Program-made: the position numbers and the translations under genes
Notes under the pieces: generated by a model
Told to the model about the DNA's origin: nothing
The model's input: only the letters and a program-made list of their open reading frames with translations
Databases searched by the model: none
In this document: piece by piece, positions 1 to 7,211 of the stretch
Position numbering within the stretch: position 1 is the first letter of the stretch
How the letters are laid out: every line of letters begins with the position of its first letter
Source: a virus
IMG/VR virus record: IMGVR_UViG_3300009104_001101
Coordinates: 1 to 29,201 of that record
Strand: one strand, 5' to 3'
Length of the DNA: 29,201 nucleotides

Positions 1-5
1 AATAA

Positions 6-1850
6 ATGTATGTTGATTATGATGAGATAGTTAAAGAGTGGGCGTGGAGAGTACCTAATGGTAAGCCTGATTTAAATAATCCATATCATAAAGCCAAACT
101 ACGAGAGGTTTTATTGGAATTAGATTACCCATTGGATTTATTAGATAAACCAGTGGAACAATTAGATGAAGCAGTTTTTACACCATTCGAGTTAGCTAAA
201 AGTAATGGTAAATATTGGAAACCATTAATTGATAAGATAAAAAATGGAGAACCAATATTAACAGAAAATCCATCAGGTGAAATAACTATTAGTAAAACTT
301 GGTTGAAAGAATTTGATAAGGTAGAAAAAACAGAAGCTGGATTTAAAGACTATTTTAAAGGTGGTGGGAGAAGTTTTATTCCAATCATACCTGCAACTAA
401 TGGACAGAAATATACATTAAAGCAAATATCAAAATCAACATTTACAGGTAAGAAATCAAGTGGTGGAAAAGCTATACCTAAAGATGCTGCATATTATGAA
501 ATGGCCATATGTAAGTGGCATAATATAAATAATGTTGGTATGAAAGAAGATACTGCAGTATCAGCTGCTGAAATAGAAGTTGATAAGTATTCTAATTTTT
601 CTGAACATTTAGATGAAGTTGGTCAAAAAATAGCTAAAAATTTAGGTAAAATATCGGGTAAATTAATATATACTGGTAAAAGAAGTTATAGCCCATCACC
701 AAATTGGACAACATCAGAAGGAACACCAAAGACAGATATTTTAAATTCTCAATATAGAGTATCATTAAAGAAAAAGGGTGGTTCTCAGTTAGTAAGTGGT
801 GGTGCAGGTGATGCTAAGGGTTTATTCACAGCTGCATTAGAATTTTATAAAAAAGAAGATGATGGAAATAATAAATTAGCTTCATCTATTATTGCAACAA
901 TAGATTCAAAATTTAATACATTTACAGCTGACCCTACAGTAACAGAGATTAAACAAGCTTTTGCAGAATGGTATATTGATGTTAGATTTCCAGAAATAAA
1001 AAATAAAATACCAAAAGGTAAAAAGTATAAGGATGCGGAAATTCAAAAGCATGCTAAAGCTGAAGCTATGGCATCTAATATGATTTCTGGTAGGGGTAAT
1101 TTTACAACTTGGTTCATTGATGGTGTTCCGGATGAAACTGCTAAAATTACTAAGAGATTTAAAACATATTTAAAAACAATTGGTAATACGGATTTGAGAA
1201 ATGCTGTTCAAGGTGTATTGGAACAAAATATAATACATAAGGATTTAGAAGCTCAATTTAAAAATGCTTTATCTGATGAAAAGTTTAAAAAATGGGTTGT
1301 ATATGAAGCCGCAACAGGAAATTATAAATTTTCAGGTGACGATGATATTAAGTCATCACACGAGGGTATAGCAAATTCATTATTAGTATTTGATTTAGGA
1401 GGTTCTGTAGACTTTCATACTGATATGATTGGTTATTCAAAAAATCACGCATCAAAAGTAAAAACAAATGTTGGATTTAAATCTACTGGTAGAAGTAAAT
1501 TTACTGCATTTAGATTGTTGAGTGAGAATAATGAACTTATAGAAGAGTACGATTTAAATAAAGATATTGATAATATTATGAATGAGGAATTAGATAATTT
1601 ATATAAAAATATTGATAATTTATTAGAAGAGGGATTAATTGATTGGGCTAAAAAAGGTGTTAAGAAATTACAAAAAGCTGGTAAACAATTATTTGAAAAG
1701 ATTAAATCATATGTTACTAATTTTTTCAAAAATACAATACAGAGAGTTTTAAACAAACTAAAAGAATATGCGAAAAAGGGTGTCCAATTTCTACTGGATG
1801 TTCTTGGTATTGAGGTTGATGGTTCTTCGGAACTTAGTATTAAATTTTAA
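6..1850 (+). CDS. Large protein of unknown function (614 aa), possible nuclease-like core
   Basis: I do not recognise this protein with certainty. The start is the first ATG after an in-frame stop at 3-5. The N-terminal ~60 residues (YDEIVKEWAWRVPNGKPD and on) look like a short helical domain that I associate with other large hypothetical proteins of marine T4-like phages; that is memory, not a search. The middle holds a TDI segment with D244, then RVSLKKKGGSQL with lysines 255-257. The spacing recalls a PD-(D/E)XK nuclease core, but the residue two before K255 is Ser, not Asp/Glu. Around 420-500 lies a second conserved-looking block (YEAATGNYKFSG, then FKSTGRSKFTAFRL). The last ~80 residues form lysine-rich amphipathic helices. 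It could equally be a virion or internal head protein. Codons are strongly AT-ending (TTA, AAA, ATA), as expected for the genome. Confidence 0.75.
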   Translation: MYVDYDEIVKEWAWRVPNGKPDLNNPYHKAKLREVLLELDYPLDLLDKPVEQLDEAVFTPFELAKSNGKYWKPLIDKIKNGEPILTENPSGEITISKTWLKEFDKVEKTEAGFKDYFKGGGRSFIPIIPATNGQKYTLKQISKSTFTGKKSSGGKAIPKDAAYYEMAICKWHNINNVGMKEDTAVSAAEIEVDKYSNFSEHLDEVGQKIAKNLGKISGKLIYTGKRSYSPSPNWTTSEGTPKTDILNSQYRVSLKKKGGSQLVSGGAGDAKGLFTAALEFYKKEDDGNNKLASSIIATIDSKFNTFTADPTVTEIKQAFAEWYIDVRFPEIKNKIPKGKKYKDAEIQKHAKAEAMASNMISGRGNFTTWFIDGVPDETAKITKRFKTYLKTIGNTDLRNAVQGVLEQNIIHKDLEAQFKNALSDEKFKKWVVYEAATGNYKFSGDDDIKSSHEGIANSLLVFDLGGSVDFHTDMIGYSKNHASKVKTNVGFKSTGRSKFTAFRLLSENNELIEEYDLNKDIDNIMNEELDNLYKNIDNLLEEGLIDWAKKGVKKLQKAGKQLFEKIKSYVTNFFKNTIQRVLNKLKEYAKKGVQFLLDVLGIEVDGSSELSIKF

Positions 1851-1860
1851 AGAGATTATT

Positions 1861-2268
1861 ATGAAAACACAACTATTATGTACATTTACAGATGGAACAC
1901 AACTGAATAATCTTGTTGGTCAGATTATAGAGGCCTATACAATCATTTTTGATAAAATCTATGTATTTCAAAATGATGAAAATCCTGACCAATTAGTTTG
2001 TACATATAATGTAGATGCAGTAAATCTTGGTAATTTTTTAGATAAAACAATTTCTCTTCATAGGAAGAAGCAGACAAATACACTATATACTATAAACGCA
2101 TTGAATTGTATTATTAAGGACTTGAATAATGGTGTTCTTGATAAACGATTTGAAATCCCCTGGGAAAATTATACAAATTCATTACTATTAACGACAGATG
2201 ACAATCAGTTAAATCATATACGCACACATATTTATACCATAGTAGATACGAAGACTTGGAAAAAATAA
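1861..2268 (+). CDS. Conserved-looking small phage protein of unknown function (135 aa)
   Basis: The reading frame is open from 1768, but that extension overlaps the previous gene and has no ribosome site. The ATG at 1861, 10 bases after the previous stop and preceded by AGAGA, is the likely start. The product begins MKTQLLCTFTD and contains LHRKKQTNTLYTINALN in the middle and THIYTIVDTKTW at the end. These blocks look like a family found in other T4-like marine phages, but I know no function. No signal peptide, membrane segment or catalytic motif is visible. It sits one base before the YkuK-like gene, so the two are probably co-transcribed. Confidence 0.8.
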   Translation: MKTQLLCTFTDGTQLNNLVGQIIEAYTIIFDKIYVFQNDENPDQLVCTYNVDAVNLGNFLDKTISLHRKKQTNTLYTINALNCIIKDLNNGVLDKRFEIPWENYTNSLLLTTDDNQLNHIRTHIYTIVDTKTWKK

Positions 2269-2269
2269 T

Positions 2270-2737
2270 ATGTGGAAAAGGTTATCGGGAAACGAAATAA
2301 TAGACACCTTAGAAGACACCATTCTCTCAGATATATCAAAATTAGAACAAGATGATTTAAAATTCTATATAGGATGTGATTCTCAATTTAGACGAGGAAA
2401 GGTAGTATATGGGGTCGTATTGGTCATTTTAAGAGAGGGTAAAGGTGGTAGTGGATACTTTAGTCGAATACATAAACGAGGCAGAATCACTACTCAGCAA
2501 AGATTATTTCAAGAAACTTATTATGCTGTAAAACTTGCAACGAGGATAAATCCACTACTGGAATCCATAGGATATAAGATAGAAGAAATACATACAGATT
2601 TAAATCCAAATAAAAACTATGTAAGCTCTACTATGATTCAACAATGCTTAGGATTTATTAAGGGTATGGGATTTGAAGGAAAAACCAAACCAAATAGTTG
2701 GGCAGCTTCATCAGTAGCCGATATAAAGACAAAATAG
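2270..2737 (+). CDS. YkuK/DUF458-type RNase H-fold protein (155 aa)
   Basis: The product resembles the YkuK (DUF458) family, predicted to have an RNase H-like fold. Three acidic positions fit such an active site: D37 in YIGCDSQF on the first strand, D110 in EEIHTDLNPN, and D151 in SSVADIKTK near the C terminus. The length matches the usual ~150-170 residues. Family members are poorly characterised, so a nuclease or nucleic-acid-binding role is inferred from fold and residues only. It is separate from the rnh-type 5' exonuclease at 7198, so the phage carries two unrelated RNase H-like functions. It starts one base after the previous stop, and the first early-type promoter begins just inside its 3' end. 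Confidence 0.75.
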   Translation: MWKRLSGNEIIDTLEDTILSDISKLEQDDLKFYIGCDSQFRRGKVVYGVVLVILREGKGGSGYFSRIHKRGRITTQQRLFQETYYAVKLATRINPLLESIGYKIEEIHTDLNPNKNYVSSTMIQQCLGFIKGMGFEGKTKPNSWAASSVADIKTK

Positions 2738-2769
2738 CTCTTGACATATATGCCAAAAGCTCGTATATT
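2736..2769 (+). promoter_or_regulatory. Strong sigma70-type promoter P1 with AGCTC box
   Basis: A consensus -35 TTGACA (2741-2746) is followed after 17 bases by -10 TATATT (2764-2769). AGCTC precedes the -35 directly (2736-2740) and recurs before the -10 (2758-2762). The same arrangement occurs at 2905, 11668 and 23859. Transcription would start near 2776 and run into the microORF at 2794 and the VWA gene. Confidence 0.85.
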
Positions 2770-2793
2770 ATAGTATAAAGAAAAGGAGTTTTT

Positions 2794-2880
2794 ATGTGTA
2801 ATAAGTGTTCTAAACCAAATCCCCCAGTAGATTATAAGGGTAAAAAATATTGTAATTGGTATTGTGCTAAGAAAAAATAA
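2794..2880 (+). CDS. 28-aa cysteine-rich (zinc-knuckle-like) peptide
   Basis: A short ORF lies directly behind promoter P1 with a good ribosome site (AAAAGGAG, then TTTTT, then ATG). The peptide starts MCNKCSKP and ends YCNWYCAKKK. The two cysteine pairs (CxxC, then CxxxC) and many lysines suggest a minimal zinc-binding, nucleic-acid- or protein-binding peptide. Its own promoter and leader, nearly copied in front of the next gene, argue that it is really expressed. I know no family for it. It may be an early host-takeover peptide, which is inference. Confidence 0.65.
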   Translation: MCNKCSKPNPPVDYKGKKYCNWYCAKKK

Positions 2881-2904
2881 AAAAAATATGAAAAAAATGA
2901 AAAT

Positions 2905-2939
2905 AGCTCTTGACTTGTATTGTCAAAAGCTGGTATATT
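2905..2939 (+). promoter_or_regulatory. Strong sigma70-type promoter P2 with AGCTC box
   Basis: AGCTC (2905-2909) is followed by -35 TTGACT (2910-2915), an 18-base spacer containing AGCT (2928-2931), and -10 TATATT (2934-2939). The following TATAG-type bases and AAGAAAAGGAGTTTTT leader almost repeat the P1 leader 169-170 bases upstream. It directly serves the VWA gene starting at 2966. Confidence 0.85.
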
Positions 2940-2965
2940 ATAGTGTTAAGAAAAGGAGTTTTTAA

Positions 2966-5107
2966 ATGAGTTATAAATTTGATGATAAAGGTTTTGTGTT
3001 TAGGTCTGGTCCTTCTAAGGTTCAGAAAAACCAATATTCATCATTTTGGATTAATAATAACAATGACGATGAATATGATGAGTTATTTGGAACTGAAAAA
3101 AATAAGGGTCGTGACCTTGTTCAGTTAGCGTCATATAAGAGAGCTATCAGTAACTTTGTTAATATCGTTACTGGTGAGACTATCCCTGTTGTATTTAATT
3201 CAAAAGATGAAAGTTATACGAATGGTAAAAAAGTTGTGATTGGTTCTAATCTTACTGATAAGAACTTTGATGTTGCAGTTGGGTTAGCTCTTCACGAGGG
3301 TTCACATATTAAGTTGTCTGATTTTGATTTTCTAAGACATCTTGAGACTAATATTCCACAAGAGATTTATAATCTTGGTGAGACTATGGGTGTTCCAAGA
3401 ATGGAAATTGTTAAAACTGTTAAAAGTATTTTAAACTATGTTGAAGATAGAAGAATTGACTATTTCATTTTCTCTTCTTCACCTGGTTATAAAGGTTATT
3501 ATAATTCTATGTATGATAAGTACTTTTATTCTAAGAATGTAGATAAAGGTCTGTTGTCATCAGAGTTCAGAACAGAAGAGATTGATTCTTATATGTTCAG
3601 AATTATTAATCTTCATAACAAAAATCGTCAGTTGGGTGCTCTTAAAGGTTTGAGAGAAATCTATGACATTATTGATTTAAGAAATATTCAAAGATTAAGA
3701 GATACTAATGATTGTTTCAATATTTCTTGTGAAGTTATGAGTCAAATTCTTCTTTCAATTGATAAGATTGAAGTTTCTGATTCTGATGAAAGTCAAGGTC
3801 AAGGTGGTTCTTCTGATAATACTATGTCTGATGAAGAGTTTGAGTCTCTTCTTGATTCTGTTGAGAATGGTGACTCTATGAGTTCTTCTGATTCTGATTC
3901 AACTGGTGGTGGAAAAACTATTGATGTTCCTGTTCAAGGTTCTCCTACAACACCAGATGAAAATCTTCCAAATGATGATGGTTCTGAAAGTGTTGAATTA
4001 TCAGATAGACAAAAAGAGTTATTGAAAAAAGCGTTTCAAAAACAAGAAAAGTTTCTTGATGGTGATATTCAGAAAACTAAAATGTCTAAAAAAGATTCAA
4101 AAGATATTAAAGCTATTGAAGAGAGTGGTGCTGGTTATGAAACTGTTGGTAAAGATGTTCCTAATTATTATGGTTCTACCGGTGGTGCTGGTACTAAATG
4201 TTTGGTTGTTAAGAACTTAACTCAATCAATCATTGATTCAGACCAATTTAGATGTGCTTCTTCTTGGAATCAATCAAACTACAATTCTTCTTCAGAGTGG
4301 AGTAGAAGAGATTATAACTTTGTTGAAGAGGGTATGAGAATTGGAACTATGTTGGGTAGAAAACTTCAAGTTAGAAACGAAGAAAATGTTACTAAATATA
4401 CAAGAAAAGATTCTGGAAGACTTGATAAGAGATTAATCTCTGAATTAGGTTTCGGAAACTCTAATGTGTTTAGTCAAACTTTCGTTGATAAATTTAATAA
4501 AGTATTTGTTCACTTATCAATTGATGCTAGTGGTTCTATGTGTGGTTCTAAATGGAACAAAGCTATGACAAGTGCTGTAGCGATGATTAAAGCGTCTGAT
4601 ATGGTTGGGAACATTGAGGTGGTTGTTTCAATCAGAACTACTCACGATAATGATAGAAGAGGTTCTTCTTCAGTTCCTTTCATTATGGTTTGTTATGATT
4701 CAAGAAAAGATAACTTGACCAAAGTTAGAAAATTATTTCCAGCGTTAGATGTTAGTGGAACTACTCCTGAGGGATTATGTTTCGAGTCTATTATGGATGA
4801 ATTGATTCCTGGTTCAACAACTCAAGATAGTTATTTCATCAACTACTCAGATGGTCAGCCTTACTATGGTAACAATGACATCTCTTATAGTGGTGAGAGA
4901 GCTGAGAGACATACTAAGAAAATGGTTGATATGATGAGAGCTAAAGGTATTAAAGTTCTTAGTTATTTCATCGGTGATTCAGATTATAGTTATGAATCTG
5001 ATAAAACAGCGTTTTCAAATATGTATGGTTCTGATTCTGAGTTTGTTAATGTGACTAATGTCGTGGATGTCGCGAGAACTATGAATAAAAGATTCTTAAC
5101 AAAGTAG
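2966..5107 (+). CDS. CobT-like metallopeptidase-fold/VWA-domain protein (713 aa)
   Basis: The protein has three parts. Residues ~50-260 form a metallopeptidase-like domain with HEGSH (110-114, an HExxH motif) and a downstream NYVEDRRIDYF, whose E160 may be the third metal ligand. Residues ~270-345 are a Ser/Asp/Glu-rich acidic linker. Residues ~480-713 form a VWA domain with a complete MIDAS: DASGS (520-524), a GTTPEG threonine (598-603) and D629 in YSDGQP. This order matches CobT, the VWA subunit of the aerobic cobaltochelatase, and the related DUF2201-type VWA metallopeptidases, which work with MoxR/CobS AAA+ ATPases. No such ATPase lies in this window. Two promoters precede it and a terminator follows, so it forms its own unit. 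Codons are unusually rich in CTT, GTT and TCT compared with its neighbours. A B12 link is supported only by architecture and by the B12-dependent reductase at 9641. Confidence 0.8.
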   Translation: MSYKFDDKGFVFRSGPSKVQKNQYSSFWINNNNDDEYDELFGTEKNKGRDLVQLASYKRAISNFVNIVTGETIPVVFNSKDESYTNGKKVVIGSNLTDKNFDVAVGLALHEGSHIKLSDFDFLRHLETNIPQEIYNLGETMGVPRMEIVKTVKSILNYVEDRRIDYFIFSSSPGYKGYYNSMYDKYFYSKNVDKGLLSSEFRTEEIDSYMFRIINLHNKNRQLGALKGLREIYDIIDLRNIQRLRDTNDCFNISCEVMSQILLSIDKIEVSDSDESQGQGGSSDNTMSDEEFESLLDSVENGDSMSSSDSDSTGGGKTIDVPVQGSPTTPDENLPNDDGSESVELSDRQKELLKKAFQKQEKFLDGDIQKTKMSKKDSKDIKAIEESGAGYETVGKDVPNYYGSTGGAGTKCLVVKNLTQSIIDSDQFRCASSWNQSNYNSSSEWSRRDYNFVEEGMRIGTMLGRKLQVRNEENVTKYTRKDSGRLDKRLISELGFGNSNVFSQTFVDKFNKVFVHLSIDASGSMCGSKWNKAMTSAVAMIKASDMVGNIEVVVSIRTTHDNDRRGSSSVPFIMVCYDSRKDNLTKVRKLFPALDVSGTTPEGLCFESIMDELIPGSTTQDSYFINYSDGQPYYGNNDISYSGERAERHTKKMVDMMRAKGIKVLSYFIGDSDYSYESDKTAFSNMYGSDSEFVNVTNVVDVARTMNKRFLTK

Positions 5108-5127
5108 TGGATTATTTCATTACTTGT

Positions 5128-5178
5128 GGGGGAGCTTCTCTTTTACTCCTTTCTTGGAGTTCCCCCGAAAATTTTTTT
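5128..5178 (+). terminator. Strong intrinsic terminator after the VWA gene
   Basis: GGGGGA (5128-5133) pairs with TCCCCC (5161-5166). Inside, ACTCC (5145-5149) pairs with GGAGT (5156-5160) around TTTCTT. A run of seven T (5172-5178) follows. Such G/C runs stand out in this AT-rich sequence. It should isolate the VWA unit from the gp32 gene. Confidence 0.88.
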
Positions 5179-5202
5179 GTATTTTAAGAAAGTTAGTAAT
5201 AC

Positions 5203-5233
5203 TTATTAGTGTCGATATGGTTTCGACTAATAA
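5203..5233 (+). promoter_or_regulatory. Hairpin in the gp32 leader, possible autoregulatory site
   Basis: TTATTAGT (5203-5210) pairs with ACTAATAA (5226-5233). After a two-base bulge, CGA (5213-5215) pairs with TCG (5223-5225) around TATGGTT. The structure ends about 20 bases before the AGGAG ribosome site (5253-5257). In T4, gp32 represses its own mRNA through a structured leader, so an equivalent role is plausible here but is inference. Confidence 0.5.
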
Positions 5234-5263
5234 CAAATAATAAATAAAAAGTAGGAGTTAATA

Positions 5264-6049
5264 ATGGATATTAATGCGATTAAACAAAGGTTATCTCAAC
5301 TCAAAGAGACAAACACAAAACAATCTTCCTTATGGAAGCCTTCACCGGGAACACAACAAGTAAGAATAGTACCTTACAAATTCAATAAGGATAATCCTTT
5401 TATTGAGTTGTACTTTCACTATGATGTTGCGAAAAGAACATATCTTTCACCAATATCATTTGGAAGACCAGACCCAATTGAAGAGTTTGCAACAAAACTA
5501 AAACAAACTGGTAATAAAGACGACTGGAGATTAGGTCGTAAGTTAGATGCCAAAATGAGAACTTTTCTTCCTGTTATAGTTAGGGGTGAAGAAGCTCAAG
5601 GTGTTAAGTTTTGGGGATTTGGAAAAACAGTTTATCAAGAACTGTTAGGTTTTATTGCTGACCCTGATTACGGTGATATCGCAGACCCAATGACAGGTCG
5701 TGACATCTCTGTTGAATTTAAAACTGCTGAAGAGACAGGTGCAAACTTTCCTTCAACATCAATCAGAGTTAAGCCTAATCAAACACCAATAACTGAAGAT
5801 AAAGAACAACTTAAATCTATGATTGAAAATCAGCAAAAGATTACTGAAATCTATACTGAGCAGTCATATGATGAGTTGAAAGAAGTTCTTCATAATTATT
5901 TAAACCCATCTGATACAGATGCTAATGAAAGTGGTGCTGTAGGAAATACAGAAACTGCGACAGATGACGGATTAGATAAAGTTGTTGATAAAAAAACCGA
6001 GAAGAATAGTGATGTAGAAGCTGCCTTTGACGACTTGTTCAATAGCTAA
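5264..6049 (+). CDS. 32: Single-stranded DNA-binding protein gp32 (261 aa)
   Basis: This is a T4 gp32-type protein that coats single-stranded DNA in replication and recombination. The call rests on the basic N terminus (MDINAIKQRLSQLKE), the core opening SLWKPSPGTQQVRIVPYK, the aromatic-rich middle (KFWGFGKTVYQELLGFIADPDYGDI), and the acidic C-terminal tail ending DVEAAFDDLFNS, which in T4 contacts replication partners. It lies directly before uvsX. At 261 residues it is shorter than T4 gp32 (301). The whole protein has no cysteine, so the zinc site of T4 gp32 (three Cys, one His) is absent. The start has AGGAG 6 bases upstream. The upstream terminator means it needs its own promoter, which I could not place confidently. 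Confidence 0.93.
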   Translation: MDINAIKQRLSQLKETNTKQSSLWKPSPGTQQVRIVPYKFNKDNPFIELYFHYDVAKRTYLSPISFGRPDPIEEFATKLKQTGNKDDWRLGRKLDAKMRTFLPVIVRGEEAQGVKFWGFGKTVYQELLGFIADPDYGDIADPMTGRDISVEFKTAEETGANFPSTSIRVKPNQTPITEDKEQLKSMIENQQKITEIYTEQSYDELKEVLHNYLNPSDTDANESGAVGNTETATDDGLDKVVDKKTEKNSDVEAAFDDLFNS

Positions 6050-6061
6050 ATAACAATGATT

Positions 6062-6096
6062 TAAGTGGTGGTGAAAATTAAACTCACCACCACTTA
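6062..6096 (+). promoter_or_regulatory. Perfect 13-bp hairpin between gp32 and uvsX
   Basis: TAAGTGGTGGTGA (6062-6074) is the exact reverse complement of TCACCACCACTTA (6084-6096), with a 9-base A/T-rich loop. No T-run follows, so it is not a typical terminator. It may stabilise the gp32 message against 3' decay or attenuate read-through into uvsX. The uvsX ribosome site (AGGAG) follows closely. Confidence 0.7.
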
Positions 6097-6113
6097 TAAT
6101 ACAGGAGAAATTT

Positions 6114-7211
6114 ATGGCAATTAGAGATGATTTGGCTGAAATATTAGCCGGTGATTTAAATAAAAAATTCAAAGGTACTAAAGTAGCTTATTTCTTGGAT
6201 GGTTCAGACCAGACACCAACAGATGTGGATGATTTCATATCAACTGGTTCAGATATGTTAGATTTAGCAATATCTAATAGGCCAAACGGTGGTATAGCCG
6301 TTGGTCGTATTACAGAAATAAATGGTTTGGAATCGAGTGGTAAATCTCTATTAGGTGCTCATCTTCTAGCAGAAACTCAGAAGAAGGGTGGTGTAGCAGT
6401 TTATATAGATACTGAGACATCGGTTAGTAGAGACTTCTTAACTGCGATTGGTGTTGATATTAGTAGTATGTTATATCTTCATACAGAGACGGTTGAGGAT
6501 ATTTTTGAAATTATAGAATCAATAGTAGTAAAAATTAGAGAGTCCAATAAAGATAGATTGGTGACGATTTTGGTCGATAGTTTGGCAGCCGCCAGCACGA
6601 AAGTTGAAATGGAAGCCGACTACGATAAAGATGGTTGGGCTACAAGTAAAGCAATCGTGATAAGTAAAGCTATGAGAAAAATCACCCAAATGATAGGGAG
6701 AGAAAAAGTAGCACTTGTATTCACGAATCAGCTTAGACAGAAGTTGGGTGTGATGTTTGGAGACCCGTGGACTACCTCTGGTGGTAAAGCACTTCCATTT
6801 CACGCTTCGACAAGAATCAGATTAAAGAATATGGGTCAGTTGAAAGACAAGAGTGGTAAGAATGTTCTTGGAATGAAAGTCAGAGCACAGATTGTAAAGA
6901 ATCGATTAGGCCCACCACTTAGAAACGCCGACTATACAATGTACTTTGATAGGGGTATTGACAACTATGGAAACTGGTTGGAAAAAATGAAGGAACACGG
7001 AATATGTAAAATCGGTGGTGCTTGGTATACATTAAATTTCAATGGTAAGGATTATAAATTTCTATCTAAGGACTTTGAAGACCTATTAGAGAAGAATCCA
7101 GAATTGAAAGATTGGTTATATCAAGAAATATGTGAGAAAGTAATATTAAAATATCAGGACAAAATCGGAATCGATGATGTACAAATAGACGCGACAGATG
7201 CCGAAGAATAA
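6114..7211 (+). CDS. uvsX: UvsX RecA-like recombinase (365 aa)
   Basis: This is a RecA/Rad51-type strand-exchange ATPase of the T4 UvsX family, acting with gp32 in recombination-dependent replication and repair. Walker A is GLESSGKS (71-78). VTILVDSLAA (around 150) supplies Walker B, and LVFTNQLRQK corresponds to the loop following the RecA core sensor region. The length is close to T4 UvsX (391). The start has CAGGAGAAATTT upstream. Its 3' end overlaps the exonuclease gene by 14 bases, suggesting translational coupling. The gp32-uvsX order places recombination genes together as a module. Confidence 0.95.
   Translation: MAIRDDLAEILAGDLNKKFKGTKVAYFLDGSDQTPTDVDDFISTGSDMLDLAISNRPNGGIAVGRITEINGLESSGKSLLGAHLLAETQKKGGVAVYIDTETSVSRDFLTAIGVDISSMLYLHTETVEDIFEIIESIVVKIRESNKDRLVTILVDSLAAASTKVEMEADYDKDGWATSKAIVISKAMRKITQMIGREKVALVFTNQLRQKLGVMFGDPWTTSGGKALPFHASTRIRLKNMGQLKDKSGKNVLGMKVRAQIVKNRLGPPLRNADYTMYFDRGIDNYGNWLEKMKEHGICKIGGAWYTLNFNGKDYKFLSKDFEDLLEKNPELKDWLYQEICEKVILKYQDKIGIDDVQIDATDAEE

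Noticed and set aside
1445-1756. Minus-strand frames such as this one and those at 6519, 10611, 14454 and 25602-26162
   Set aside because: All lie opposite strong plus-strand genes, lack ribosome sites and give shadow-like Leu/Ser/Phe-rich translations.
5239-5246. AATAAATA before gp32, similar to the T4 late promoter core TATAAATA
   Set aside because: It lies only 18 bases before the ATG in an AT-rich leader where such strings are expected by chance; no independent support.
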